DNA of 64,000 nucleotides from Maribacter sp. MMG018 (lineage in GTDB: Bacteria; Bacteroidota; Bacteroidia; Flavobacteriales; Flavobacteriaceae), in the NCBI RefSeq assembly GCF_018100785.1, contig NZ_JAGJEC010000006.1:28061-92060 (forward strand), read 5' to 3'. The position numbers and the translations under genes were made by a program. Position 1 is the stretch's first letter. Each line of letters begins with the position of its first letter. The notes beneath the pieces are model-generated. The model was not told where the DNA came from. It saw only the letters and a program-made list of their open reading frames with translations, and ran no database searches. Shown piece after piece: positions 35,004-43,608 of the stretch.

Positions 35004-36401
35004 TTAGATAGTTTCAGCTATTTCTAAAGCTTTGTTCAATGCTCCTAGTTTATTATATGTTTCCTGTAGCTCATCATCGGCATCGGAAGCAGCTACAAGG
35101 CCTGCACCTGCCTGAAAGTGAAGCTCATGGTTTTTGCTTAAAAAGGTTCGGATCATTATGGCGTGATTAAAGTTTCCTTTAAAATCCATAAAACCAATTG
35201 CACCACCGTAATAACCACGGCTTGTTTTTTCGTATTTCTCGATAAGTTGCATGGCCATATGTTTTGGGGCACCACTCAAGGTGCCTGCCGGAAATGTATC
35301 CGCAACAATTTTTAGCGTCGGTATATCGGTTTTTTTAATTCCGGTAACCTTGGATACCAAATGTATTACATGCGAAAAATATTGTACCTCTCTATAGGTG
35401 TCAACGTTTACCATGTTTCCGTTACGGCTAAGATCGTTGCGGGCGAGGTCTACCAACATAACGTGCTCACTGTTTTCTTTGTCGTCCTCAGCAAGTTTTT
35501 TTGCCAATTCCGCATCTTTTTCATCATTACCGGTACGTTTGTAGGTGCCCGCGATAGGATGAATTTCCGCTTTGCCGTTTTTGACTATAAGTTGGGCTTC
35601 CGGTGAACTACCGAAAATTTTAAAATCCCCATAATCAAAAAAGAACAGGTAAGGTGAAGGGTTAATAGAACGTAATGCCCTATAAACGTTGAATTCATCG
35701 CCCTTGAATTTTTGAGAAAACCTTCTAGATAGTACCAATTGAAATACATCGCCTCGTTTACAATGTTTCTTTGCCAGTTCTACATGTTGCTTGTATTCGT
35801 CGTCTTCAAGATTGGTCTCGACTTGGCCTTCTTTGGAAAAATTATAGGATGCAAAGGTTCTTACATTTAGCAAACGCTCTATAGCCAATATATTGTTATC
35901 GGTCTCGTAACAATGCGCAAATATGTACGCCTCGTTCTTAAAATGGTTTATGGCTATTATGTTTTGATAAACGGCATAGTAAATATCTGGAATATCGACC
36001 GAATTTTCTTTTCGTGAAATTTCTATGTCTTCAAAATACCGAACGGCGTCATAGGCCATAAATCCAAAAAGACCGTTAGTGATAAATTTATAGTCTTGAT
36101 CGGTTACTTTAAAGTTTTTTCCAAAAGAATCGATTTCCTTTAGAACCTCTTTAGGGTCGTTTACATCTAAAGTGTCTTTAGAGCCATCAGGAAATTCTTT
36201 AATGATTTTTTCGTTCTGTACCTTAATAGAGGCTATTGGATTACAGCAGATATAAGAGAAACTGTTGTCATTGGCATGGTAATCACTACTTTCCAATAAA
36301 ATACTGTTGGGGTATTTGTCCCTTATTTTTAAATATACACTGACCGGAGTAATGGTGTCCGCCAGTATTTTTTTTGAATAGGTCTTAAGTGTATAGTGCA
36401 T
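35004..36401 (-). CDS. trpE: Anthranilate synthase component I
   Basis: Makes anthranilate from chorismate and ammonia. The 465-aa protein has the chorismate-binding blocks AGTLSGAPKHMAMQLI and IAGTYKRTG, GAIGFMDFKGNFNHAI and FQAGAGLVAASDADDE. The LLESSD segment near residue 35 is the tryptophan feedback site (the LLES motif), so inhibition by tryptophan is expected. It is the first structural gene; its ATG lies 17 nt after the attenuator hairpin, whose leader peptide holds three Trp codons. Confidence 0.98.
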   Translation of the reverse strand: MHYTLKTYSKKILADTITPVSVYLKIRDKYPNSILLESSDYHANDNSFSYICCNPIASIKVQNEKIIKEFPDGSKDTLDVNDPKEVLKEIDSFGKNFKVTDQDYKFITNGLFGFMAYDAVRYFEDIEISRKENSVDIPDIYYAVYQNIIAINHFKNEAYIFAHCYETDNNILAIERLLNVRTFASYNFSKEGQVETNLEDDEYKQHVELAKKHCKRGDVFQLVLSRRFSQKFKGDEFNVYRALRSINPSPYLFFFDYGDFKIFGSSPEAQLIVKNGKAEIHPIAGTYKRTGNDEKDAELAKKLAEDDKENSEHVMLVDLARNDLSRNGNMVNVDTYREVQYFSHVIHLVSKVTGIKKTDIPTLKIVADTFPAGTLSGAPKHMAMQLIEKYEKTSRGYYGGAIGFMDFKGNFNHAIMIRTFLSKNHELHFQAGAGLVAASDADDELQETYNKLGALNKALEIAETI

Positions 36402-36418
36402 GATAAACGTTATAAATT

Positions 36419-36446
36419 AAAAAAGGCTTGTCGTGATGACAAGCCT
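36419..36446 (-). terminator. trp attenuator terminator
   Basis: On the minus strand a perfect 9-bp hairpin (AGGCTTGTC, loop ATCAC, GACAAGCCT; arms 36438-36446 and 36424-36432) is followed by a run of T's and stands between the leader peptide gene and trpE. A competing antiterminator is possible by pairing GACAGC (36482-36487, inside the leader peptide gene) with the hairpin's 5' arm, GCTTGTC, with one bulge. Confidence 0.85.
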
Positions 36447-36473
36447 CTATATTTTTTTCAATGGAGTACTAGC

Positions 36474-36527
36474 TCACGAATGCTGTCGTAAGTTGTTCCA
36501 CCACCAAGTATTTTTCATTGTTTTCAT
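36474..36527 (-). CDS. trpL: trp operon leader peptide
   Basis: A 17-codon frame, MKTMKNTWWWNNLRQHS, with three consecutive Trp codons, ends 28 nt before the terminator hairpin and lies directly after a strong promoter. This is the layout of classical translation-coupled attenuation: when charged tRNA(Trp) is scarce, ribosomes stall on the Trp codons and the terminator is not formed. The second ATG (36518) would give a 14-residue version; the first is at the predicted transcription start itself. The gene is too short to be found by standard callers. Confidence 0.85.
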   Translation of the reverse strand: MKTMKNTWWWNNLRQHS

Positions 36528-36532
36528 TGCAT

Positions 36533-36563
36533 CAAATATAGGAAGGAAATTTAAAGGTGCAAA
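36533..36563 (-). promoter_or_regulatory. trp operon promoter
   Basis: Minus-strand TTTG (36560-36563), exactly 19 bp, then TATATTTG (36533-36540): a perfect match to the Bacteroidota consensus. The predicted start, about 36526-36529, coincides with the first ATG of trpL. Confidence 0.75.
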
Positions 36564-36582
36564 TTTTCTGTGCTTAAAATTA

Positions 36583-36614
36583 AAAATCCCCTTGAAAAAG
36601 ACTTCAAGGGGATT
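36583..36614 (-). terminator. Terminator of the MarR-nitroreductase-YceI unit
   Basis: Perfect 12-bp stem (AATCCCCTTGAA 36585-36596 / TTCAAGGGGATT 36603-36614) with a 6-nt loop, followed on the minus strand by a T run; 40 nt beyond the YceI stop codon and immediately before the trp promoter. Confidence 0.88.
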
Positions 36615-36654
36615 AATAAACACTAACCATCAATGATCGTTGTCTTGTAGCCGC

Positions 36655-37236
36655 TTATAGAGCTAGGTCAACAACTAGATCAAATTCGTCATAAATAGTT
36701 TTGTCTCCCAGGTTATCAAAAAAGCTTCCCGAACCGTATCTTACATCATATTTAGCCCTATCTACTTTTAAAGTAGCCGTAGCTTTGTTTTCATATAAAG
36801 ATACTACAAAGGTGACGGGTTTTGTGGTGCCTTTTATTGTTAGGTCACCTGTAACCGAATAAGAATTTTTGTTCATAGGTTCCACTGAGGTGAAAACCAA
36901 TTTTGCCGTTGGGTATTTAGTTACACCAAAAAAATCGTCAGACTTTAAGTGTCCTTCCAGTTTTTCTTTGCCATTGCCGGCGGTCATGTCCAAGTTTGTT
37001 ATAGTGGTCATGTCTACCACAAATTCACCACCTGTTAGTTTGTTCTTGTCTATAATAAGGTGGCCCGATTTAAGGGCTATTGTGCCTTCGTGAGAACCGG
37101 TAACCTTGTAACCTTTCCATGTGATTTTGCTTTCGCTTACTTTCACCTCTTTTTTCTCTCCATCAATAGGGGAGTTAGCGGTAGCCGTAAATCCGAAAAC
37201 CAATGCTAATGCTATGCTAAATACTGCTTTTTTCAT
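36655..37236 (-). CDS. YceI family periplasmic protein
   Basis: A 193-aa protein with signal peptide MKKAVFSIALALVFGFTATA and a lipocalin-like YceI domain, which binds isoprenoid-type lipids in characterised members. Family blocks: SKITWKGYKVTGSHEGTI, HLKSDDFFGVTKYPTAKL, GDLTIKGTTKPVTF and the C-terminal RAKYDVRYGSGSFFDNLGD. It lies 36 nt downstream of the nitroreductase gene in the same direction, and probably belongs to the same MarR-controlled unit. Confidence 0.93.
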   Translation of the reverse strand: MKKAVFSIALALVFGFTATANSPIDGEKKEVKVSESKITWKGYKVTGSHEGTIALKSGHLIIDKNKLTGGEFVVDMTTITNLDMTAGNGKEKLEGHLKSDDFFGVTKYPTAKLVFTSVEPMNKNSYSVTGDLTIKGTTKPVTFVVSLYENKATATLKVDRAKYDVRYGSGSFFDNLGDKTIYDEFDLVVDLAL

Positions 37237-37272
37237 CGTTTTAAATTTAATTGTTTTTGTTAATAATTGTAG

Positions 37273-37905
37273 TTATAAATGGGTAAATAATTTTTCTTTT
37301 GAATATCTGACTTTCGGAAAATGTTGAGTGTCGTCTTTTTCCGATCTGTATCCTATTGGTAATACGACGACCGTACTTAGGTTTTTATCCGTAAGACCTA
37401 GTATTTCATCATATTTTTCACTGACAATACCCTCTATAGGGCACGTGTCTATTTTTAAATAAGCGGCTACCGTTAAAATATTGCCTAGGGCTAAGTACAC
37501 TTGTCTAGAAGTCCAATTGTTCTTTTCTTCCCCGGACAAAAACATAAGTTTCGATTTCATGAAATCGGCGTAACCTTTTATCGATTTGTGCTCTATAGCT
37601 CTTGTTTTTATTACATTATCTATATATTCATCTACCAACTCTTCTCCAAACGATTTTTTAATGGTAAAAACGATAAGATGGGAGGCATCGGTAATTTGTG
37701 GCTGGTTCCAAGAGACCGACTTTAATTTCTCTCTAATTTCTTTGTCTTCTATTACATATATATGATAAGGTTGCAATCCGTATGAGGATGCGCTAAGTCT
37801 TGTGGCTTCCAATAGGGTTTCCAAGTCCTTGGGACTCACCTTTTTTGTTTCGTCAAAAAATTTGGTCGCATACCGCCAATTCAGGTCTTTGATAATTTTA
37901 CTCAT
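37273..37905 (-). CDS. Nitroreductase family NAD(P)H-dependent oxidoreductase
   Basis: A flavoenzyme of the NfsB/FRase I type, 210 aa from the ATG at 37905 (MSKIIKDLNWRYATKFFDET). FMN-contact blocks are visible: RLSASSYGLQPYHIYVI, the central NILTVAAYLKIDTCPIEG and the C-terminal VVVLPIGYRSEKDD. Likely substrates are quinones or nitroaromatics. It follows the MarR gene closely and precedes YceI, a frequent flavobacterial trio probably responding to an electrophile or quinone-like signal (inference). Confidence 0.92.
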   Translation of the reverse strand: MSKIIKDLNWRYATKFFDETKKVSPKDLETLLEATRLSASSYGLQPYHIYVIEDKEIREKLKSVSWNQPQITDASHLIVFTIKKSFGEELVDEYIDNVIKTRAIEHKSIKGYADFMKSKLMFLSGEEKNNWTSRQVYLALGNILTVAAYLKIDTCPIEGIVSEKYDEILGLTDKNLSTVVVLPIGYRSEKDDTQHFPKVRYSKEKLFTHL

Positions 37906-37913
37906 AATCAATT

Positions 37914-38360
37914 TTAAAATTTATCGAGTAAAAGGTTCAGTTCTTTTAATTCCTCTTTGTTAAAGTTTTTTAGTATCCGTTTTTCAGTTTCAAATAGTAT
38001 GCCATCAATTTTGTTTAAGATGTCTAATCCTTGTTCCGTTATTTTTATTTCTACTTTTCTTCTGTTGATTTTACATACTCTTCGGCTGACATATCCTTTT
38101 GATAATAATTTGTCTACCAATCTTGTGGTATTGCTCATTTTGGTGACCATTCTATCGTTTATGGTCGAAAGATTGGCAGGTGTATCTCCTTGTCCTCTTA
38201 AAATTCGTAACACGTTAAATTGTTGAACGGATATTTCAAAAGGTTTTAATGCAAGTGAAATTTGATCGTTCACTTTATTATAAACTAAAGATAAGTGGAT
38301 AATGGTTCGTTTGTCCAAAGCAATCCTCTTATCCGTTTTTATGACTTCCTCTACATTCAT
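37914..38360 (-). CDS. MarR family transcriptional regulator
   Basis: A 148-aa winged-helix repressor. The DNA-binding core is ISVQQFNVLRILRGQGDTPA...LSTINDRMVTKMSNTTRLVDKLLSKGYVSRR with the beta-wing RRVCKINRRKVEIKIT. No conserved sensing Cys pair is obvious (one Cys near the wing). The gene is the first of a unit with the nitroreductase and YceI genes, and a 16-bp palindrome overlaps its promoter, so it is probably autoregulated. Confidence 0.93.
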   Translation of the reverse strand: MNVEEVIKTDKRIALDKRTIIHLSLVYNKVNDQISLALKPFEISVQQFNVLRILRGQGDTPANLSTINDRMVTKMSNTTRLVDKLLSKGYVSRRVCKINRRKVEIKITEQGLDILNKIDGILFETEKRILKNFNKEELKELNLLLDKF

Positions 38361-38377
38361 GTGTAAACAATAATTGT

Positions 38378-38393
38378 ATATACAAATGTATAT
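38378..38393. promoter_or_regulatory. MarR operator-like palindrome overlapping a -7 promoter element
   Basis: ATATACA-AA-TGTATAT is a perfect 7-bp inverted repeat 18 nt upstream of the MarR start. Its right half contains the minus-strand TACATTTG (38383-38390), a perfect TAnnTTTG, so a dimer bound there would block RNA polymerase. No -33 TTG was found at normal spacing. Confidence 0.55.
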
Positions 38394-38496
38394 TTATTTT
38401 GGAATCGATGAGGGATTTTTAGATTAAATTTTTGTTAAATCCATTTTTAAGCTGTTTAAAATAGATATGTTATTTTTGAAAAAAAAATATTTAGTT

Positions 38497-38808
38497 ATGG
38501 CAGATTTATCACAAGAAGAATGGGCTTCTCGATTAAAAGATGACAATAATTCATTTATTCTGGATGTTCGTACAGAAGAAGAGATTGAGGAAGGGTATAT
38601 TCCAGGCTCTAAAAATATAGATATTTACAAAGGGCAAGAGTTTATAGAAGAACTAGAAAAACTTGATAAATCAAAAAACTACTATGTTTATTGTAGGTCT
38701 GGCAATAGAAGTGGTCAGGCATGTGCGATAATGAATAGTATAGGTTTTGAAAACACCTATAATCTACAAGGGGGATTTATGAACTGGGAAGGTGATATAG
38801 AGGAGTAA
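38497..38808 (+). CDS. Rhodanese-like domain protein
   Basis: A 103-aa single rhodanese domain; the persulfide-forming Cys is in YCRSGNRSGQA, the active-site loop typical of small sulfurtransferases. FILDVRTEEEIEEGYIPGS is the conserved entry motif. I use the ATG at 38497 (MADLSQEEWASRL); the frame upstream is not conserved-looking. Cytoplasmic, sulfur partner unknown. TATTTTTG at 38471-38478 is a -7 candidate without a clear -33. It is divergent from the MarR unit. Confidence 0.9.
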   Translation: MADLSQEEWASRLKDDNNSFILDVRTEEEIEEGYIPGSKNIDIYKGQEFIEELEKLDKSKNYYVYCRSGNRSGQACAIMNSIGFENTYNLQGGFMNWEGDIEE

Positions 38809-38833
38809 ATAAAATTTTAAATTGAAAATATAG

Positions 38834-38856
38834 ACCCGCCTTAGTGCGGGTTTTAT
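38834..38856 (+). terminator. Short intrinsic terminator after the rhodanese gene
   Basis: GC-rich 6-bp stem (ACCCGC 38834-38839 / GCGGGT 38846-38851) with a 6-nt loop and a short T run, ending 12 nt before the DUF2851 start. Confidence 0.7.
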
Positions 38857-38867
38857 ATTTTTATAAA

Positions 38868-40148
38868 ATGAGAGAAGATCTCTTACATTACATTTGGAAG
38901 TTCAAAAAGTTGTCCAACGAGGGTTTAAAAACTGTTAATAGTGAAAACATTACAGTGCAAAACGTTGGTAGTCACAATCAATTTAGTGGCCCCGATTTTT
39001 TTAATGCCAAACTCATGATTGGTCAACAACTTTGGGCCGGTAATGTCGAGATCCATGTAAAGTCTTCCGATTGGTATGTTCATAATCACCAAGAAGACCC
39101 TGGTTATGATAATGTTATCTTACATGTAGTCTGGGAAGACGATATTTCTGTGTATAGATTGGATGGAACAGAAATACCCACCTTGGAGCTTAAGAATATT
39201 ATAGATCAAGATCTATTGGGAAATTATCAAAAACTATTCACCAATAGAAAGGTAGGTTTTATAAACTGTGGGTACGATATAAATGTGTTGCCTAAATTTA
39301 ATTTAGACAATTGGAAAGAGCGCTTATATTTTGAACGGCTTGAGCAGAAGTCCGATCTAATTTTAAAGTTGTTGCAAGAGTATAATAACGATTGGGAAAA
39401 AGTTCTTTTTGTCTTATTGCTGAAAAACTTTGGGTCTAAGGTGAACGGAGACTGTTTTTATCAATTAGGAAGGTACTTGGACTTTTCTATTGTCCGTCAT
39501 TTTATTGACAAACCTTTCGATTTAGAGAGTATATTGCTCGGTTTGGCAGGTCTTTTGGATAAGGAGGACCTGAACGATGGCTATTATCGAGAGCTAAGAA
39601 CCAACTATGTGTTTTTTAAGGCTAAGTATGGTTTTGATGAAATAAATACGTTAAAAGCTGCATTCTTTAAACTAAGGCCTTCTAATTTTCCGACTATTCG
39701 CTTGTCGCAGTTTGCGGCGCTTTATGCACACAAAAACAATCTTTTTCAAGAACTTATGAGTGCAGATGGGGAGGATGTTTACAAGCTGTTCGATATTAGG
39801 GCCGGCAATTATTGGAATACGCATTATACGTTTGGCAAAACAACCGGGTCCCGCTCTAAGGGTTTGTCTAAAAAGTTTATCGATCTTATGATAATCAATA
39901 CCATAGTGCCTTTAAAATTTTGCTATATCAGGTATAAGGGGGAAACGCCGAACGATTCTTTTTTTGATATAATTCAAAATATTGAAAAAGAGAATAATAG
40001 TATTGTAGAGAACTATATAAAATTAGGGGTCTCCATAGAAAATGCCAGGGACAGTCAGGCAATATTGCAACTGTATGATAATTATTGCAACAAGAATAAA
40101 TGTTTGCAATGTGCAGTAGGAACAGAATTATTAAATATAAAACCCTAA
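38868..40148 (+). CDS. DUF2851 family protein
   Basis: A 426-aa protein matching DUF2851, a Bacteroidota family of unknown function. Characteristic opening: MREDLLHYIWKFKKLS, followed by FNAKLMIGQQLWAGNVEIHVKSSDWYVHNH and YDNVILHVVWEDD; the middle is helix-rich and the end holds two CxxC-like cysteines (NKCLQCAVG). No signal peptide. The N-terminal fold has a nuclease-like look (GNVEIHVKSSDW), but I cannot assign activity. It precedes the PspC gene by 10 nt, so it is probably cotranscribed. Confidence 0.85.
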   Translation: MREDLLHYIWKFKKLSNEGLKTVNSENITVQNVGSHNQFSGPDFFNAKLMIGQQLWAGNVEIHVKSSDWYVHNHQEDPGYDNVILHVVWEDDISVYRLDGTEIPTLELKNIIDQDLLGNYQKLFTNRKVGFINCGYDINVLPKFNLDNWKERLYFERLEQKSDLILKLLQEYNNDWEKVLFVLLLKNFGSKVNGDCFYQLGRYLDFSIVRHFIDKPFDLESILLGLAGLLDKEDLNDGYYRELRTNYVFFKAKYGFDEINTLKAAFFKLRPSNFPTIRLSQFAALYAHKNNLFQELMSADGEDVYKLFDIRAGNYWNTHYTFGKTTGSRSKGLSKKFIDLMIINTIVPLKFCYIRYKGETPNDSFFDIIQNIEKENNSIVENYIKLGVSIENARDSQAILQLYDNYCNKNKCLQCAVGTELLNIKP

Positions 40149-40158
40149 TTTTATAGGT

Positions 40159-40386
40159 ATGAACTTATTCTATAATTTATTGCATTTTTTACAAAAAAGA
40201 GGGTTTGAGGTTTGCGGTAGAATTGCAGATAGGTTGGGTATTAGGGCCAGGGTTGTTAGAACATCCTTTATTTATCTCACTTTTGTAACATTGGGGTTCG
40301 GCTTTGCCCTATACTTGTTTTTGGCGTTTTGGTTAAAAATCAAAGATTTGGTCTATACCAAAAGAACATCTGTTTTTGACCTTTAA
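40159..40386 (+). CDS. PspC domain protein
   Basis: A 75-aa protein with a PspC domain: basic start, GRIADRLGIRARVVRTSFIYLTFVT, and one long hydrophobic helix (about 35-58), GFGFALYLFLAFWL. PspC in enterobacteria is the membrane anchor of the phage-shock response; stand-alone members in Bacteroidota have no assigned partner, and no PspA is in the window. It lies 2 nt before the potassium channel gene. Confidence 0.85.
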   Translation: MNLFYNLLHFLQKRGFEVCGRIADRLGIRARVVRTSFIYLTFVTLGFGFALYLFLAFWLKIKDLVYTKRTSVFDL

Positions 40387-40388
40387 TT

Positions 40389-41396
40389 ATGGTAAAACTC
40401 TTTCGTTCTAGAATATACTTGGCCTTCTTTTTAATGTGGGCTGTACTACTTATAGGTGTATTGGGGTATAGGTTTATTTCTGACTATTCGTGGGTCGATG
40501 CACTTTACATGACAATCATTACGGTAACCACCGTAGGTTTTTCTGAAGTAAGGCCAATGGGCCCCGAGGGAAAGGTGTTTACGGTACTTTTGATTGTTGT
40601 AAGCGTATTTGTTTTTGGTTTCGCCATCTCTATTATTACAGAATATATATTAAGTAGAAATTCACTACAAACCCTAAAAAAAAAGAAAGTGCAGAACATG
40701 ATTAATAATTTGTCCGACCATGTAGTTGTTTGCGGATTTGGCCGTAATGGAATGCAGGCTGTAGAAAGGTTAAAGGCCTATAGGCGGAATTTTGTGGTTA
40801 TTGAAAGGGATAAAGAGCTTATAGAGAAGCATGATGGAGACATTCTTTTTGTAGAAGGGGATGCCAACGATGATGATGTTCTGATGGCGGCAGGGGTAGA
40901 GAGGGCAAAATATCTTATTGCTACTTTGCCAGAAGATGCCACCAATCTTTTTGTGGTCCTTTCGGCAAGGCAGATGAATAAACATATGACGATAATTAGT
41001 AGGGCTTCTTTGGTGACATCTCAAAAAAAATTATTGTTGGCGGGAGCCGATAAGGTAATTATGCCCGATAAAATTGGTGGAGACCACATGGCGTCTTTGG
41101 TGGTGATGCCCGATTTAATAACTTTTATGGATAAACTTTCTTTAGAAGGTGAACATACTACGAATTTAGAGGAAATAGAAATAGACGATTTCATTGGTCA
41201 GGTAGATTGTAGTTCATTGCGTGATCTGGATTTACGAAGGAAAACAGGCTGTACCATAATTGGTTACATAGATCCTAATGGAAATTATATAATAAACCCA
41301 GAGGCCGATCTAGAATTGAAGCCTAAAGGAAAAGTCATAGTTTTGGGACGACCCGAACAAATAAATAAGTTGAATCAAATGTTTAAATTAGGTTAG
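40389..41396 (+). CDS. Potassium channel with RCK/TrkA domain
   Basis: A 335-aa ligand-gated K+ channel: two TM helices (about 8-28 and 65-85) around the pore helix and filter TITVTTVGFSEV (usually TVGYG or TVGFG; Ser replaces the last Gly), then an RCK_N domain with the Rossmann motif VVVCGFGRNGMQAVE (about 108-225) and a TrkA_C domain (about 245-335). Similar to MthK/Kch proteins. The Ser in the filter should be checked for conductance, but I recall this form in some Bacteroidota. Promoter unclear; it follows PspC after 2 nt. Confidence 0.92.
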   Translation: MVKLFRSRIYLAFFLMWAVLLIGVLGYRFISDYSWVDALYMTIITVTTVGFSEVRPMGPEGKVFTVLLIVVSVFVFGFAISIITEYILSRNSLQTLKKKKVQNMINNLSDHVVVCGFGRNGMQAVERLKAYRRNFVVIERDKELIEKHDGDILFVEGDANDDDVLMAAGVERAKYLIATLPEDATNLFVVLSARQMNKHMTIISRASLVTSQKKLLLAGADKVIMPDKIGGDHMASLVVMPDLITFMDKLSLEGEHTTNLEEIEIDDFIGQVDCSSLRDLDLRRKTGCTIIGYIDPNGNYIINPEADLELKPKGKVIVLGRPEQINKLNQMFKLG

Positions 41397-41484
41397 GAAT
41401 GTAACTTTAAAATTTGATTGCGTTGTTTTTTTTAAGATATTGCTCTCGTAAGCCAAACTAACTCGATATAATTTACTAAATAGC

Positions 41485-43557
41485 ATGAAAATAAACTTTT
41501 CAATACTGGCCTTTTTTTCTATGGCCATAATGTTCTCTCAAGAATTAACGGTAACAGGTAAAACATACAACCCTTCGTCCAATATAAACGATGGTGTTAT
41601 AGAGTTGGATGTTGAAGGTGGTGTGGCGCCCTATTCTTTTAAGTGGAGCAATGAAGAAACTCCACTTACTTCAAAAAGAGCCTCTGGCCTAGTAGAAGGC
41701 GTTTCTTATAATGTCGTGGTAACAGATGCGGAAGGTTCTTCGGTGACCAAAGTCTTTAAAGTGGAGACAGAAGCGATTACAGAGGTTTTTAACGGGGCAA
41801 TGACCCCTGCGGTAGGTGCTTTAGGGTCTGTTTTGTTTTGGGATCCATTCGCGGCTCTGGGTATTTATGATCCTGTAGCGTATGCAGATGTAAAGCGTAT
41901 ACCCATTCCTAATTGGTCTCCAGATGTTGATAACAAATATGTGCTTAAGACTTGGTTAAAGCAAGAAGGGGCAAAAGTTAAGAAGGGAGAGGCAATTGCT
42001 GTCATTTCCAATGATAAAGGGCCTGATCAAACGGTTGTGGCTGATGCTAGCGGTACCTTAAAACATTTAACGAAAGAAGGAGGGGTTGTTTATAACTCTA
42101 ACAATCAAGAACATGTTATTGAACAAGGAGCTCATTTTTTTGCGGAAATACAATATGATGATCCTGTGGTTATTACGCACCCGAACGGTGATCCCGTAAC
42201 CAAGGATATACCCTTTATCGTAATATGGTTGGTATTAGGGGCTACTTTCTTTACCATTAGAATGGGCTTTATAAATGTACGTGGATTCAGGCATTCTATA
42301 GATTTGGCTAAAGGTAAATACGATGATCCCGATGCTCCGGGGCAGGTTACGCATTTTCAGGCTTTGGCCACTGCGGTTTCCGGAACAGTTGGTCTTGGTA
42401 ATATTGCCGGTGTTGCGGTAGCGGTGTCCTTAGGTGGCGCGGGCGCTACTTTTTGGATGATTGTTTGTGGTCTGTTGGGTATGTCTTCAAAATTTGTAGA
42501 ATGTACCTTGGGTGTAAAGTATAGAGATATTTTGCCGGATGGTCGTGTTTTTGGAGGTCCTATGAATTATTTGAGATATGGTCTTGAAAAACGAAACATG
42601 AAAGGTTTGGGGAAAGTACTCGCCGGAGTTTTTGCTGTTTTGGCGGTAGGAGCCTCTTTCGGTGGAGGAAATATGTTCCAGGCCAACCAATCTTTTGAAC
42701 AATTGGCAGGTCAGTTTCCTGCGTTGGCAGGTAACGGGTTTTGGTTTGGTATTGTTACCGCTGTTTTGGTAGGTGTCGTTATTATTGGTGGAATAAATAG
42801 TATAGCAAAGGTAACCGGTAGGGTCGTGCCTATTATGGCGTCTATTTACATATTGGCGGCATTGGCGGTTATTATAATGAATATTCAGAATATAGGTCCC
42901 GCTTTTTCGGCCATTATAGAAGGAGCTTTTAGTCCTTCTGCTTTAAAAGGAGGTATCGTTGGTGTTTTGGTAGTCGGTTTTCAGAGAGCGGCATTCTCCA
43001 ATGAGGCCGGTGTGGGTTCGGCTGCGATAGCGCATAGTACGGCAAAAACCAATCATCCGCCATCAGAAGGATTCGTTGCGTTGTTAGAGCCTTTTATAGA
43101 TACTGTGGTTGTTTGTACATTAACTGCTTTGGTATTGATATTTACAGGTATGCACGAAGTGGAAGGTATGGCAGGTGCACAATTGACATCTGATGCCTTT
43201 GCGAGTCAAATATCATGGTTCCCTTACGTCTTGGCCTTGGCTGTTTTTCTATTTGCGTTTTCAACGATGATATCTTGGTCTTATTACGGAATGAGAGCTT
43301 GGACCTATCTTTTTGGAAAGAGTAAGAAAACAGAGTTTGTCTATAAAATGTTTTTCTTGGTGTTTGTAGTGGTAGGGGCTTCAGTTAGCCTTGGTGCTGT
43401 ACTTGATTTTTCAGATATGATGATCTTGGCAATGTCCTTCCCTAACATTATTGGTCTTTATATTATGTCCGGTGAAGTGAAGAAAGACTTGGGCGAGTAT
43501 TTGGGCAAACTCAAGAATAATCAACTTTTTAAAAAACAAAAGCAAGCCACTGAGTAA
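41485..43557 (+). CDS. Alanine/glycine:cation symporter with N-terminal SprB-like and lipoyl-like domains
   Basis: A 690-aa protein whose last about 450 residues are an AGCS-family sodium/alanine symporter ([19 protein letters not shown] signature at about 309-327, [15 protein letters not shown] near 510, about 10 TM segments). It has an unusual N-terminus: a signal-like segment ([18 protein letters not shown]), a SprB-type repeat ([11 protein letters not shown] to VVTDAEGSS, about 50-88), and a hammerhead biotinyl/lipoyl-like domain at about 135-225 with Lys178 in [19 protein letters not shown], the position of the lipoylated Lys in TDKA motifs. AGCS proteins are usually about 450-540 aa. 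The added part is expected outside the membrane. Confidence 0.88.
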   Translation: MKINFSILAFFSMAIMFSQELTVTGKTYNPSSNINDGVIELDVEGGVAPYSFKWSNEETPLTSKRASGLVEGVSYNVVVTDAEGSSVTKVFKVETEAITEVFNGAMTPAVGALGSVLFWDPFAALGIYDPVAYADVKRIPIPNWSPDVDNKYVLKTWLKQEGAKVKKGEAIAVISNDKGPDQTVVADASGTLKHLTKEGGVVYNSNNQEHVIEQGAHFFAEIQYDDPVVITHPNGDPVTKDIPFIVIWLVLGATFFTIRMGFINVRGFRHSIDLAKGKYDDPDAPGQVTHFQALATAVSGTVGLGNIAGVAVAVSLGGAGATFWMIVCGLLGMSSKFVECTLGVKYRDILPDGRVFGGPMNYLRYGLEKRNMKGLGKVLAGVFAVLAVGASFGGGNMFQANQSFEQLAGQFPALAGNGFWFGIVTAVLVGVVIIGGINSIAKVTGRVVPIMASIYILAALAVIIMNIQNIGPAFSAIIEGAFSPSALKGGIVGVLVVGFQRAAFSNEAGVGSAAIAHSTAKTNHPPSEGFVALLEPFIDTVVVCTLTALVLIFTGMHEVEGMAGAQLTSDAFASQISWFPYVLALAVFLFAFSTMISWSYYGMRAWTYLFGKSKKTEFVYKMFFLVFVVVGASVSLGAVLDFSDMMILAMSFPNIIGLYIMSGEVKKDLGEYLGKLKNNQLFKKQKQATE

Positions 43558-43571
43558 GCTCATAATAGAAC

Positions 43572-43597
43572 AAAATACATCTGGTGTATTTGTTTTT
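43572..43597 (+). terminator. Weak AT-rich terminator candidate after the AGCS gene
   Basis: AAATACA / TGTATTT (43573-43579 and 43585-43591) with a 5-nt loop and a T-rich tail. It contains little GC, so termination may be inefficient. Confidence 0.35.
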
Positions 43598-43608
43598 AAT
43601 ACAGACAG

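Noticed and set aside
42951..42963. AAAAGGAGGTAT inside the AGCS gene as a Shine-Dalgarno
   Set aside because: No start codon for a plausible frame follows; it simply codes KGG.
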